Positions 34,579-43,911 of a stretch of 64,000 nt of DNA are shown piece by piece; the first letter of the stretch is position 1; every line of letters begins with the position of its first letter. Origin of the DNA: CAVVEC01 sp963747105 (GTDB lineage Bacteria; Acidobacteriota; Terriglobia; Terriglobales; Acidobacteriaceae); contig CAVVEC010000014.1 of the NCBI GenBank assembly GCA_963747105.1, forward strand, positions 1 to 64,000, in the 5' to 3' direction. The notes beneath the pieces were generated by a model, which was given only the letters and a program-made list of their open reading frames with translations, ran no database searches and was not told the origin of the DNA. Both the position numbers and the translations under genes were made by a program.

Positions 34579-36918
34579 TTAGCGACGGCCTCCGTGGCCG
34601 CCTCCGCCACCGTGGGAACCACCACCGCTGCTCCCTCCGTGGAAGCCGCCACCGCCCCCACCGCCGTGATAGCCGCCCCCTCCGCCCCCGCCGTGATAAC
34701 CACCGCCGGAGCTTCCATGGTAGCCTCCGCCGCCGTAGCCTCCGTAGGAGCCCGAGCTACGCGATGGCCCCGAATAGCCACGCCCGCCATACGACGGCTG
34801 CGAATAGCCGCGCCCGCCATACGATCCACCGTAGGAAGACCGGCCCGAGGAGCTTCCCCGGCTTTCGGCCGACGAGTAGTTACGCGGCGCAGGCCGCACT
34901 GGTCCGGTAGGACGCGGCACGTTCTGCATGCTACGAGGCGAGTTGTAACTCGGCCTCGGCGCAGAGCTGCCGGAGGGTTGCGAAGTCCTTCCGTTCGAGA
35001 AGTTGGCCGGTGGACGAGGCACGGAGCGATTCATCGCCGTTTGCGCGGGCTCCGAACGCCCCTGACCAGGTCTCGTCCCGTTTGCCGCCGATCCACTTGC
35101 CGTCACTCCGCCCGCAGAAGGTGGTCTGGGGACATAGTGATTTTGCATCGCGGTATTCCCAGCAGTGCGACCCTGCGCGCCGCCGTTGGAATTGTTCAGG
35201 CTCTGCGTCGGACGAGGCACATTGCGTGCCGCAGGCGACGCGGAATTCGCTTGCGTCCTCTCCGGCGTGCGAGCCGCCGAATTCTCCGCATTATGCGCTG
35301 CCGGTGTCTGCGCATTGCGCGCCGGGCTTGCCGTGTTACGCGCCGCGGGACTCTCGGTATTGTGTGACATCGCCGACGCCGCCGACCGCGAACTTGCAGG
35401 CGGAGTCATTCGGCTGACCGTAGACCGCGAAAGCGCCGAGGCCGGCGGTCTGGCTGAAGCCGGACTTGCTTTCGCTCCCAGCATGGCTGCGTGCGTGGGA
35501 GATGCATTCAGTCGGCTCACAGCCGACGCTCCCTTCAACTGCGCTGCAGAAAGCCTGGTCGAGTTAGCGGCAACTGGTAGGCCGTGCGTCAGCGTGTTCG
35601 CTGAAGCCGCTCTGCCGGCTGTAGAGGCGTATCGCGGCAAACCGTTCTGCGTTCCGTATCGGTTCGCACCGTTCTTGTTATAGTTGTTCGTAATACGGTT
35701 GATGTTGGTAATGCGCGTATTGTTGATGTTGACGTTCCGGAAGTAGCCGCGGCTCGCCCCAAACCACGGATAGAACGGCTCTCCCCAGCCCAAGGGACAC
35801 CAGCCGAAGCCTCCGCCCCAACCCCAACCGAAGTCGAATCCAAGTCCCCAGCCCGGGCCGCCAAACCAGCCCACCAGCGCGGGAGCGTACCAAGGCCGCG
35901 CCCAGTAGGGTCCCGGCGCCCAGCCCCAGCCTCCGCCCCAGGACACCCAGCGGCCATAGTGGAAGGGAGCAAATCCCCACGGAGCGTAGTCGTTCCAAGT
36001 CCATCCCCAGGGATCTTCCCAGATCCAGTTGCCGTTGCTGTAAGGCGTCCAGTCCGGCGCAACGTCAGAGGGAACCCACACGTTGCCATATTCCGGAGTT
36101 TCCGTCCAAGTTCCGTTGTCGTCCAGATCTTCGGCCCCGACTGTACCGGGAGCTACGTAACGCGCGGAAATCGAGTTGTCCTCGCGCTTGTCGCGAAGCT
36201 CGCACCATTCATCGAAGCCATCGGGCTTGGGAGCGCTGTGAATCTCATGCGCGAGTGAATTGCCACCAGTGAAGCGCGCCTGCTCGCCGGCATGCACCCG
36301 CACCGCCGGACCCTGACCGGTGGCCTCGCCCTCACCTTTCCACACCGTGACCAGAGTTGAGTCCCCGCTCGGATCAACATCGAACCGGTATTGGCCGTTC
36401 TTGGTTACGGTGAAGGCCAGATTCGGAGTATCAATCTCATAGACCTCGCCCTTATATATATGGTGGATGTGCACGTTCAAGGCGCCCTGATGCAACGACA
36501 CTTGCGCCGTGTCGTTATTGATGTTGGTCAGGGTTAGGCTGGTCTCGGAACTGATTCGCAGAAAGCCCGTGCCCAGACTCAATTCGGCGCGCGAATCCTT
36601 GTCCGCCCAAACGTTGTCCGCATTGGTCAGTGGGCGGTTCACCGAACCCTGCACCCAATCATCGGTTCCGTGCGGCTGGACTGAGACCGACCCGTTCATA
36701 TATTGCAAACGGGCAACCCGCCCCGGAGGATCGGCTGCTGGATTGTCGGCTGCCTGAGGGTTGGCTGGCGCACTGTCGGGAGCCGCCAGATTAGCTGACG
36801 CAGGATCGGCTGCCTGAGGGTCAATTGCCCAGGCCGCCAAGGCGCTGGCGGTTAAGAACACGATCAAAACGCTACAACGAATGAACTGCCCGGAAACGAA
36901 TCGCCCGAAATTTTTCAT
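34579..36918 (-). CDS. DUF6600/FecR-domain secreted protein, copy 1
   Basis: A 779-residue exported protein. Signal peptide (CSVLIVFLTASALAAWAI), a short P/A-rich linker, then a FecR-like domain (RVARLQYMNGSVSVQPHGTD, WADKDSRAELSLGTGFLRIS, GALNVHIHHIYKGEVYEIDT). A Trp/Gly-rich DUF6600 segment of tandem blocks (YGNVWVPSDVAPDWTPYSNG, PWGFAPFHYGRWVSWGGGWG) follows, then a long Ser/Ala/Pro-rich region and a Gly/His/Tyr-rich tail (YHGGGGGGGYHGGG). It is probably a surface or periplasmic structural protein; no catalytic motif is seen. A paralogue lies at 39217-41262. Confidence 0.82.
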   Translation of the reverse strand: MKNFGRFVSGQFIRCSVLIVFLTASALAAWAIDPQAADPASANLAAPDSAPANPQAADNPAADPPGRVARLQYMNGSVSVQPHGTDDWVQGSVNRPLTNADNVWADKDSRAELSLGTGFLRISSETSLTLTNINNDTAQVSLHQGALNVHIHHIYKGEVYEIDTPNLAFTVTKNGQYRFDVDPSGDSTLVTVWKGEGEATGQGPAVRVHAGEQARFTGGNSLAHEIHSAPKPDGFDEWCELRDKREDNSISARYVAPGTVGAEDLDDNGTWTETPEYGNVWVPSDVAPDWTPYSNGNWIWEDPWGWTWNDYAPWGFAPFHYGRWVSWGGGWGWAPGPYWARPWYAPALVGWFGGPGWGLGFDFGWGWGGGFGWCPLGWGEPFYPWFGASRGYFRNVNINNTRITNINRITNNYNKNGANRYGTQNGLPRYASTAGRAASANTLTHGLPVAANSTRLSAAQLKGASAVSRLNASPTHAAMLGAKASPASARPPASALSRSTVSRMTPPASSRSAASAMSHNTESPAARNTASPARNAQTPAAHNAENSAARTPERTQANSASPAARNVPRPTQSLNNSNGGAQGRTAGNTAMQNHYVPRPPSAGGVTASGSAANGTRPGQGRSEPAQTAMNRSVPRPPANFSNGRTSQPSGSSAPRPSYNSPRSMQNVPRPTGPVRPAPRNYSSAESRGSSSGRSSYGGSYGGRGYSQPSYGGRGYSGPSRSSGSYGGYGGGGYHGSSGGGYHGGGGGGGYHGGGGGGGFHGGSSGGGSHGGGGGHGGRR

Positions 36919-36961
36919 GGCCCACTCTCCCGGAACATAGCCAGTGGCAGCTGTGTTCCTT

Positions 36962-37004
36962 GGGTCGCCTGCTCGCGCTATCTCGAGGGAGACGCAGGTG
37001 ACCC
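36962..37004 (-). promoter_or_regulatory. Hairpin in the 5' leader of DUF6600 copy 1
   Basis: GGGTCGCCTGC (36962-36972) and GCAGGTGACCC (36994-37004) pair over 11 bp with one mismatch. On the minus strand it lies about 45 bases before the start codon, in the untranslated leader. A regulatory role is inferred; it matches no riboswitch class I know. The second DUF6600 gene lacks it. Confidence 0.45.
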
Positions 37005-37392
37005 GCTTACTTCCTCTTTCTGCATTTATAAACCCGGATGTGGCCCAGGAGTTGCGAAATCGCCCACCGGCCGGGCGGATGGGCCTGTTTTACGGGGGGA
37101 TGGCAGATTGAATAGGCAGGGTCCGGATTGAGGAATGAGTTTTAGCCCTGTGTTTGCAATCGATTGCGGGAGATGTGGAGGTTCCGAAAAGGCGACTGGG
37201 CCGAATTCTCAACCCGCAACCAAGTTACTCAGGTGCTGAGAGTTGAAATGGGAGGACTTCAATCGCCTGCCGCGTCTCGGTGAGCCAGGCAATTGGCGGC
37301 TTGACCACCCTTTTGGCCTCTGGTTTGCACCACCGCTATGGGCGGCTCGGCGACTGGTTCCAACGCCAGCGTGATTCTCCAGGCTTAAACCC
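37005..37392. other. Divergent intergenic region between DUF6600 copy 1 and the antiporter
   Basis: No gene seen over nearly 400 bp. It must hold the promoters of both divergent genes; I could not place the boxes with confidence. Confidence 0.45.
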
Positions 37393-39081
37393 ATGGATCA
37401 CTTAGCACCACACGATGTGATGGTTGTGTTTCTCGCACTTGCGGCGCTTCTGGCGAGCGCAAAATTTGCCGGGGAACTGGTCAAGAAATTCAACCAACCC
37501 TCAGTGCTGGGTGAAATTATCGCGGGCATTCTGTTGGGTCCGACGGTTCTCGGCCACTACAGACCTGGCATTTATGCGCTGCTCTTCCCGCGGACTGGCC
37601 CGGTGGCTCTGGTGCTGGACGGAGTTACCGCGATCAGCGTCGTCTTCTTTCTTCTTACCGCCGGCATTGAAATCGATTTGGCCAGCATTTTTCGTCAGGG
37701 TAAAAGCGCGATGCTGGTGAGTTCGTTTGGCATGGTGATTCCATTTGCCTTCGGATTTCTTTCGGCTGGCTTGTTCCCGCAGTTCCTCGGCGCCGATGAA
37801 GGCACCGACCGGCTCGTCTTCGCTCTTTTCATTGGCACCGCGCTGTCGATTTCCGCTCTTCCGGTGGTCGCCCGCATCCTCATGGATCTGGGACTGCTCC
37901 GAACCGAGATGGGCACGGTCGTGATGTCCTCAGCCATGTTCGATGACCTCGTGGGATGGATCCTGTTCGGCCTGGTCCTCGGGATGATGACTCCGCAAGC
38001 GGATTCCGGGCACGGCGTTCGGCACACCATCGTTCTGGTGCTGGGCTTTGCGGCGCTGATGCTGACCGTTGGACGCTGGCTGATTCACAAGCTTCTCCCT
38101 TTCATCCAAGCCCATACCACGTGGCCCGGTGGCGTTCTAGGCTTCATCTTCTCTTTAACCCTGGCTGCGGCGGCCTTTGCCGAGTACGCCGGCATTCACG
38201 CCGTGTTCGGCGCGTTCATTACCGGAGCGGCGGTGGGCGAATCCGCTCATCTGCGTGAGCGCACCTCCGAGCACATTCACCAGATCGTCACCAACGTCTT
38301 CGCGCCGCTGTTTTTCGCCAGCATCGGTTTGCACACAAACTTCGTGACCAACTTTCATCCCGGCGTCAGCGCCGTCATCCTCGGCGTGGCTTGCCTGGGC
38401 AAGGTGCTCGGCGCGGGATGGGGAGCCCGGCTGGGCGGCATGGATACGCGCACCGCCATCGGAGTCGGTCTGGCCATGAACGCGCGTGGCGCCATGGAAA
38501 TGATTCTGGGCATTCTCGCGCTGCAGGCGGGGCTGATCCACGAGCCCATGTTTGTGGCGCTCGTGGTCATGGCGTTAGTCACCTCACTCATTTCCGCACC
38601 GGCGATCCGATTATTGATCAAAAAGAAAAGGTCCTTCAGCTTAAAGGAAATTGTTTCCAGCCAGCTCTTTCTTCTGAATCTCACAAGCGACACCAAGAAT
38701 GGCGTGTTACGGGAGATGTGTGAGATTGCCGCGCCTCTGGTGGGCAATGCGCCGGAGCGCTTCTTTCGTCTGGTCAGCGAGCGCGAGCGCGTGAGCAACA
38801 GTGGCTGGCGCTTCGGCGTGGCAGTGCCTTACGCGCGCGTGGATGGGTTGCTTCGCCCCCTGGTGGTGATTGGGAGGACTGACAAGGGGATTGATTTCGA
38901 TTCCCACGACGGCCGCCCCGCCAAGCTGATTGTCTTGATTCTTACTCCGGACAACCAGTCTCAGCACGATCTGCTGGCCGACGCCGGACAGCTCTTCAGC
39001 CACAAAGAAACGGTGGACCGCACGCTCGCCGCGAATAGTTTTGTGGAGCTGGTGGCAGCGTTGAATGCTCCAGTGAAGTAG
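37393..39081 (+). CDS. CPA2 cation:proton antiporter fused to a PTS EIIA-like domain
   Basis: A 562-residue fusion. Residues ~1-410 are a CPA2 (KefB/NapA-type) antiporter with about 12 helices: KFNQPSVLGEIIAGILLGPT, FFLLTAGIEIDLASIF, SMFDDLVGWILFGL with the ion-binding acidic pair, HAVFGAFITGAAVGES, FFASIGLHTNF, AMNARGAMEMILG. Residues ~430-562 match the PTS EIIA type-2 (mannitol/fructose) domain. The phosphorylated His of the usual GVAVPHAR is replaced by Tyr480 (GVAVPYAR), so the domain cannot take phosphate in the normal way and probably senses or docks. Intact frame. Confidence 0.88.
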   Translation: MDHLAPHDVMVVFLALAALLASAKFAGELVKKFNQPSVLGEIIAGILLGPTVLGHYRPGIYALLFPRTGPVALVLDGVTAISVVFFLLTAGIEIDLASIFRQGKSAMLVSSFGMVIPFAFGFLSAGLFPQFLGADEGTDRLVFALFIGTALSISALPVVARILMDLGLLRTEMGTVVMSSAMFDDLVGWILFGLVLGMMTPQADSGHGVRHTIVLVLGFAALMLTVGRWLIHKLLPFIQAHTTWPGGVLGFIFSLTLAAAAFAEYAGIHAVFGAFITGAAVGESAHLRERTSEHIHQIVTNVFAPLFFASIGLHTNFVTNFHPGVSAVILGVACLGKVLGAGWGARLGGMDTRTAIGVGLAMNARGAMEMILGILALQAGLIHEPMFVALVVMALVTSLISAPAIRLLIKKKRSFSLKEIVSSQLFLLNLTSDTKNGVLREMCEIAAPLVGNAPERFFRLVSERERVSNSGWRFGVAVPYARVDGLLRPLVVIGRTDKGIDFDSHDGRPAKLIVLILTPDNQSQHDLLADAGQLFSHKETVDRTLAANSFVELVAALNAPVK

Positions 39082-39216
39082 ACCGAGGGCGGTCGATCTT
39101 TGTGCACAAGGCTCCTCGATAGAGCGCAAACCACGCGGCCAATCTCAGTCCACGAGAAACGAGGAGAGACCGCGTCTCTCCTCATTATTCAGATTTCGTT
39201 CTCAGTGAGGCAGCCG

Positions 39217-41262
39217 CTATCTTCCCTTGGGCTCCTCGTGCTTCGGGCCCCCGTTCTTCTTCGGAGGGTGGGGCGGCTTGTGAGCACCGGGATGTCCTCC
39301 ACCGTGATTTGCGCCTCCTCCGGGAGTTGGCGCTGAGCGAGATTGTCCCTCGGTACGAGCTGCGTTGCGATTTGCCGGTCCGTTGGACTGAGAAGCGCCG
39401 TCCGTTGCCGGATTGCGCCCGGCATTGGCCGCCCCTTCAGGCCCGCCAGGATTGGCCCGATTGTCGCTGGGACGGTCGAGCTGCTGGTTGTTGTTCGGCG
39501 CATTGTTGGCTTGGCCCGGCTGGGGCGGACGCGGCACCGGTCGCGCTCCCGTAGCGTCGCCGGGCGCATTATTAGCTTGCCCTGGGTTAACTTGACCCGG
39601 CGTGGGCGGACGGGGAACGGACCGGGCGGCATTGTTCCCTGCCGGTTGCCCGCCCATCGTGGGCGGCGCAGGCCGCCCCGCGCCCGGATTAGTGTCGCCC
39701 TTCGTACCCGGACCGTTGCTTCCTTGGGCATTCTGCTGTGGAAGCCGTGAGCGGATCTGCTGTTCCGTTTGCGGATCGAGTGGACGGCCTGGATTCTTCG
39801 CCAAAGCCGCTTGCTGGGCTTCGAACGGAACCGGTTTGGGTGGAGGTGGACTCTTGCTGACCACCGGACGCGAAACTGCCGGCGCCGGAGGAGCCGCCGC
39901 ATGCGCACCCGCATTTACTCCGAGCACGCTGTTCTTCGACGGGGCAACGGGCGCCGCAGTGGCGATCGGCGCGTGCATCGCTTCGGACACCGGCACGCTG
40001 ACAGCGGATTTGCCCACCGGCTGGCCGTTTTCCATCACATTTCTGGAAACGGCTGTCGTCGCGCCCGGCACCGAGCGGTTCGCGTAATTGATATTTTGAA
40101 CGTTGTTGGTGTTGTTGTAATAGTTGTTGGTCACATTGGTGATGTTGGTGATGTGCGTATTGGTGACGTTCACGTTCTGGAAGTAGCCCCGGCTGACTGC
40201 GTAACCCGGCACAAACGGCTCACCGAAGCCGAGCGGGAACCAGCCCACACCGCCCACAACGCCAAACCCCACGCCAAATCCAATCCCCACGCCCCAACCT
40301 GGGCCACCGACCCAACCTACAAGAGCCGGAGCATATATGGGAGCCACACCCACCACGACCGGTCCCGGAGCCCAGCCCCAGACTCCGCCAAAGAACACCC
40401 AGCGGCCATAGTGGGCGGGCGCGTATCCCCAGGGAGCATCGTCTACCCAAGTCCAGCCCCAGGGCGCAACCCACACCCAATGTCCATAGTGATAGGGCGC
40501 CCATCCCGGCGCGACCGCGGAAGGCACCCAAACCGAACCATAGGCGGGTGTCTGTTGCCAGTGTCCGTAATCATCGAGGTCTTCCCCGCCGGGAACATCC
40601 GGTGATACGTAGCGAGCGGATGGCGAGTGCTCTGCGCGTTCATCGCGGACACGGCACCAATCGTCGAAGCCGTCGGGAGGAGGTGCGTCTGAAATCTGGT
40701 GCTCCAATGATGTTCCGTTGCTGAAGCTGACCTGCTCGCCCGCTCCGACCTTGACCGCGTTCCCCTGTCCTGTGGCTTCGCCTTCGCCATGGCGCACGGT
40801 AATGCGGGTCACGCCAGAGGGATCAACGTCAAAGCGGTAGTCACCGGACCGGGTAATGGTGAACGCGAGATTGGGAGTATCCACTTCGTAGATCTCACCG
40901 TCGAAGAGATGGCGGACCCACAGATTCAGCGCGCCCTGATCGAGTTCCACCTGGACGGTCTGGTCGCTGACGTTGGTAAGGGTCAGGCTGGTCTCGGCGC
41001 CCATGCGAAGCGCGGCCGAGCCCAGATGCAACTCCGCACGCGAGTCTTTGTCAGCCCAAACCCGATCCGCCGTAGTGAGCGGGCGATTGACCACTGCGGC
41101 CACCCAGTCATTCACCCCGCCCTGTTGCAGCGAGACTTGCCCGGAGATGTACTTGATGTCAACCGCCCGGCCGGGGGGATCGGCCGCCGCAGCCACGACT
41201 GCCGAACCTGAAAGAAATAGTGCAACACACAGCACGGCTGCGAATGTTCGCGAAGTCTTCAT
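39217..41262 (-). CDS. DUF6600/FecR-domain secreted protein, copy 2
   Basis: A 681-residue paralogue of the protein at 34579-36918. Signal peptide (MKTSRTFAAVLCVALFLSG), FecR-like domain (VDIKYISGQVSLQQGGVNDW, WADKDSRAELHLGSAALRMG), then the DUF6600 Trp/Gly blocks (YGSVWVPSAVAPGWAPYHYG, PWGYAPAHYGRWVFFGGVWG). An Asn/Thr-rich strand region (NVTNTHITNITNVTNNYYNN) and a Pro/Asn/Gly-rich disordered tail follow. The N-terminal halves are alike, but the C-terminal tails differ in composition. ATG at 41262 follows AGGAGCT. Role unknown; probably an envelope scaffold or adhesin. Confidence 0.82.
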   Translation of the reverse strand: MKTSRTFAAVLCVALFLSGSAVVAAAADPPGRAVDIKYISGQVSLQQGGVNDWVAAVVNRPLTTADRVWADKDSRAELHLGSAALRMGAETSLTLTNVSDQTVQVELDQGALNLWVRHLFDGEIYEVDTPNLAFTITRSGDYRFDVDPSGVTRITVRHGEGEATGQGNAVKVGAGEQVSFSNGTSLEHQISDAPPPDGFDDWCRVRDERAEHSPSARYVSPDVPGGEDLDDYGHWQQTPAYGSVWVPSAVAPGWAPYHYGHWVWVAPWGWTWVDDAPWGYAPAHYGRWVFFGGVWGWAPGPVVVGVAPIYAPALVGWVGGPGWGVGIGFGVGFGVVGGVGWFPLGFGEPFVPGYAVSRGYFQNVNVTNTHITNITNVTNNYYNNTNNVQNINYANRSVPGATTAVSRNVMENGQPVGKSAVSVPVSEAMHAPIATAAPVAPSKNSVLGVNAGAHAAAPPAPAVSRPVVSKSPPPPKPVPFEAQQAALAKNPGRPLDPQTEQQIRSRLPQQNAQGSNGPGTKGDTNPGAGRPAPPTMGGQPAGNNAARSVPRPPTPGQVNPGQANNAPGDATGARPVPRPPQPGQANNAPNNNQQLDRPSDNRANPGGPEGAANAGRNPATDGASQSNGPANRNAARTEGQSRSAPTPGGGANHGGGHPGAHKPPHPPKKNGGPKHEEPKGR

Positions 41263-41495
41263 AGAGCTCCTGTGATGAGAACGGTCTGCCTCTACACTAC
41301 GCCAAGCTGCAATTCTGCGAGCCAACAAAATCCTCGAGCCGACGGCCCCCTTTTCGTATGAACCCTTGGCTCGGAGCGCAGTTGCGAGAAAAGCGTCACC
41401 TCCGCGACAACTGATGGACCGCGAATCGATTGCTGAGAGCAAGCTTGGCCGGGACGCGGCAGTTTTTCACAAACTGGCATGACCTTTTCGACATT

Positions 41496-41511
41496 TGTGA
41501 TCTACGTCACA
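41496..41511 (+). promoter_or_regulatory. Perfect CRP/FNR-type palindrome upstream of the respiratory locus
   Basis: TGTGA-TCTACG-TCACA matches the CRP consensus half-sites perfectly with a 6-bp spacer. It ends 112 bp before the start of the porin-cytochrome gene. A CRP/FNR-family regulator (carbon, redox or oxygen signal) is the likely binder. Confidence 0.7.
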
Positions 41512-41622
41512 TGCGCAGGTGAGCGCGACCACAGCCTAGTGGTTCACGTGTCCTAGAAAATCGGGACTTCATTCAAACCTCCGGACCTGGGGTAAGGCCG
41601 GTAAATTCGAATTGAGGAGGCA

Positions 41623-43206
41623 ATGGGAATGAGGCTCCGTCATTGGGTATCCGGGTTGGGCATTGCGGCTCTGTTATTGTTAATCCCATCCAGCAGTTAC
41701 GCCATACCAGCTTTTTCACGCCAGTACGGCACATCCTGCACCACCTGCCACGTGGATTTTCCCAAGCTGAATGATTTCGGCAAGGCCTTCAAAGATGCCG
41801 GCTTCAAGTTTCCCAAGGACGATGAGACCTTCGTCAAAATTCCGCCCGTGATGTTGGGCGCCCCGGCGCAGGCAGAGATGTGGCCGCATACGGTCTTCCC
41901 CGGAACCATCCCCGGAATGCCTCAGATCGGCTTGCGCTTCAATTCCTTCTTTCAGGTGGTCAGCGCCAACCGGAATAACTTCAATCTGCAACATCCGGGT
42001 GACCCGACCATGCAGCCGTTTATCCCGCGCACGGATTTTCAGCCCGGTTTTTTCAGCATTTTTACAGCCGGGAACTTTGGCAGCGACATCGCATTCTGGG
42101 TGGACGACGACATCAGCGTGAACGGCGCGAACGCGAACGGAAGCCTGGGTGATGGGTATTTGAAGTTTGTGAATATCGGCCGTTTTCTCAAGCTGCCCAC
42201 TGACTCTCTGAGCCTCCGCGTGGGACAATTCGAGCTCGACTTGCCGTTTAGCCAGGCTCGCACCTGGAACCTGAGCGGATGGGACATCTTCGACGAAGCC
42301 AATATTGGGCTACTGAATGGACTGTCGCCGCAACAGAATGTGAATAACGGATTTGCGTTCTCCAGTCCGGGGCAGGGAGTGGAGTTCAGCGGTGGGCACA
42401 CTTATCGCGGTTACCATTATTCCCTGGCGATCGTGAACCAAAACACTGGCGGCACTCCGGGCGGGGGAGTGAACGTTTCCCCGGTTGTGGGTTTCGTTTC
42501 GGACTCCAACTTTAAAGACTTATATGGCCGATTCTCCTACCGCTTCAACCTGGAGCGCGATCCTGCCAGCCGGAACGAAATTCAGGCTGCGGGAGCCAGC
42601 GGCCCCCGCGACCACACCTATTTGAATCTGGGCACATTTTATTTCTACGGCCGGTCGGTACAGCGGTTTCCCGGGGCAGAATCGGACGGTGTGACCCCGG
42701 CAGTGATCACGGCGCGGGAGCCCTTTTACCGGGTAGGAGGCGACTTTAGCTTCAATTACCGGACATTCAACCTGTTTGGACTTTACATGGCTGGGCACGA
42801 TCAGAACCTGCTGCCGTTCACTCCCACGGGTGGCACGCTTCCGACAGGGTTCGTTGGCTCGCGGGCTGCCACTTTCAGCGGGGGCTTTCTGGAGGCGGAC
42901 TACCTGGCTCTGCCGTGGGTGATGGGGATCATGCGCTGGGACATAGTGAGATCCACTGCGGACCAGCTCAACGGCGTGGGCGCCGATATAAACAACCCGC
43001 CTCCGTCATCCTTTTTCTCGCCGTTCAGTTCTACCAGGAATCGCTTTACGCCGGGCATTCAGTTCTTGATTCATGCCAACATCAAGACTTCCTTTGAATA
43101 CCAGATCCGGCCGCAGCAGGTGGTCTACGACCCAACCAGCGGACAACCTCTGACCAATCCATTCCGCACCAACTCAGCGGTGGCGGGGTTAGAGTGGGTG
43201 TATTAA
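41623..43206 (+). CDS. Outer-membrane porin with a single N-terminal c-type heme site
   Basis: A 527-residue exported protein. Signal peptide (HWVSGLGIAALLLLIPSSSYA), then one CTTCH heme motif in RQYGTSCTTCHVDFPKLNDF, directly followed by a long beta-barrel (alternating polar/hydrophobic strands, ending in SAVAGLEWVY with the terminal aromatic residue of barrels). Porin-cytochrome fusions of this kind occur in metal-reducing, nitrite-oxidising and acidobacterial genomes and are proposed to carry electrons through the outer membrane. First gene behind the CRP/FNR palindrome, with a strong GAGGAGG site. Confidence 0.82.
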   Translation: MGMRLRHWVSGLGIAALLLLIPSSSYAIPAFSRQYGTSCTTCHVDFPKLNDFGKAFKDAGFKFPKDDETFVKIPPVMLGAPAQAEMWPHTVFPGTIPGMPQIGLRFNSFFQVVSANRNNFNLQHPGDPTMQPFIPRTDFQPGFFSIFTAGNFGSDIAFWVDDDISVNGANANGSLGDGYLKFVNIGRFLKLPTDSLSLRVGQFELDLPFSQARTWNLSGWDIFDEANIGLLNGLSPQQNVNNGFAFSSPGQGVEFSGGHTYRGYHYSLAIVNQNTGGTPGGGVNVSPVVGFVSDSNFKDLYGRFSYRFNLERDPASRNEIQAAGASGPRDHTYLNLGTFYFYGRSVQRFPGAESDGVTPAVITAREPFYRVGGDFSFNYRTFNLFGLYMAGHDQNLLPFTPTGGTLPTGFVGSRAATFSGGFLEADYLALPWVMGIMRWDIVRSTADQLNGVGADINNPPPSSFFSPFSSTRNRFTPGIQFLIHANIKTSFEYQIRPQQVVYDPTSGQPLTNPFRTNSAVAGLEWVY

Positions 43207-43252
43207 AAAAGAGAGATGGCGAAAAGTTCAAATTCTTATTACAGGAGAAATC

Positions 43253-43834
43253 ATGAAGCGTAACGCGTTGGCAGCACTGGTAGTGAGCGCAGCCCTGAGC
43301 GTGGCAGCAAACGCCGGCACGATCAGCGGCAAAGTTTCGGGCGTTAGCGGCGAGTCAGTCGTTTACGTCGAAGCAATCGCGGGCAAGACCTTTCCCGTAC
43401 CGAGCCAGCAACCGGTGATGGACCAGAAGGGGCTGATGTTCCAACCCCACATTGTGGCGGTGCAGCAAGGCACGACGGTGGAGTTTCTAAACAGCGACAG
43501 CGTCGCCCATAACGTGTTTTGGATCTCGATTGGCGGCAACAAAAAGCTGGGACACAACCTGGGCACCTGGCCCAAGGGCGAAAAGCGTCCCTTCAAGTTT
43601 GACAATCCCGGCGCCGTGCCGCTGCTCTGCAACGTGCATCCGGAGATGTCGGGTTACATCGTGGTTTCGCCAACGCCTTACTTCGCGACTTCGGACAAAT
43701 CGGGAGAATACAAAATCGAAAATGTTCCCGATGGCAGCTATACTGTGACCGCATGGCATGAAGGCGCCAAGAATCAATCCAAGCCGGTTGCTGTGGCCGG
43801 TGACACGAAAGCGGATTTCACCCTGAGCAAGTAA
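43253..43834 (+). CDS. Cupredoxin with regulatory-like beta domain
   Basis: A 193-residue exported protein: signal peptide (ALAALVVSAALSVAANA), then a plastocyanin-like fold. The type-1 copper ligands are visible: His in SDSVAHNVFWIS, and Cys, His and Met in PLLCNVHPEMSGY. A carboxypeptidase-regulatory-like strand pair (FATSDKSGEYKIENVPDGSY) closes the protein. It should be a periplasmic one-electron carrier. It follows the porin-cytochrome by 46 bp with a GGAGA site, and a terminator-like hairpin follows. Confidence 0.88.
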   Translation: MKRNALAALVVSAALSVAANAGTISGKVSGVSGESVVYVEAIAGKTFPVPSQQPVMDQKGLMFQPHIVAVQQGTTVEFLNSDSVAHNVFWISIGGNKKLGHNLGTWPKGEKRPFKFDNPGAVPLLCNVHPEMSGYIVVSPTPYFATSDKSGEYKIENVPDGSYTVTAWHEGAKNQSKPVAVAGDTKADFTLSK

Positions 43835-43840
43835 AGAGCG

Positions 43841-43875
43841 GGGAGCGGTTCAACCTTCCCGCTCCCAAGTTTTCT
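43841..43875 (+). terminator. Terminator or attenuator between cupredoxin and the GltD-like gene
   Basis: GGGAGCGG and CCGCTCCC pair over 8 bp around a 10-nt loop, followed by AAGTTTTCTTC. It lies 7 bp past the cupredoxin stop and 46 bp before the next start, so it may set the ratio between the two groups of genes. Confidence 0.6.
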
Positions 43876-43911
43876 TCTAGTGTAACCAGGAACGACTGCG
43901 ATCGCCCTCGG

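Noticed and set aside
35010..35683. Long plus-strand frames opposite DUF6600 copy 1
   Set aside because: Antisense shadows of a GC-rich, low-complexity gene.
39769..40605. 278-codon plus-strand frame opposite DUF6600 copy 2
   Set aside because: Antisense shadow; Arg/His-rich with no fold.
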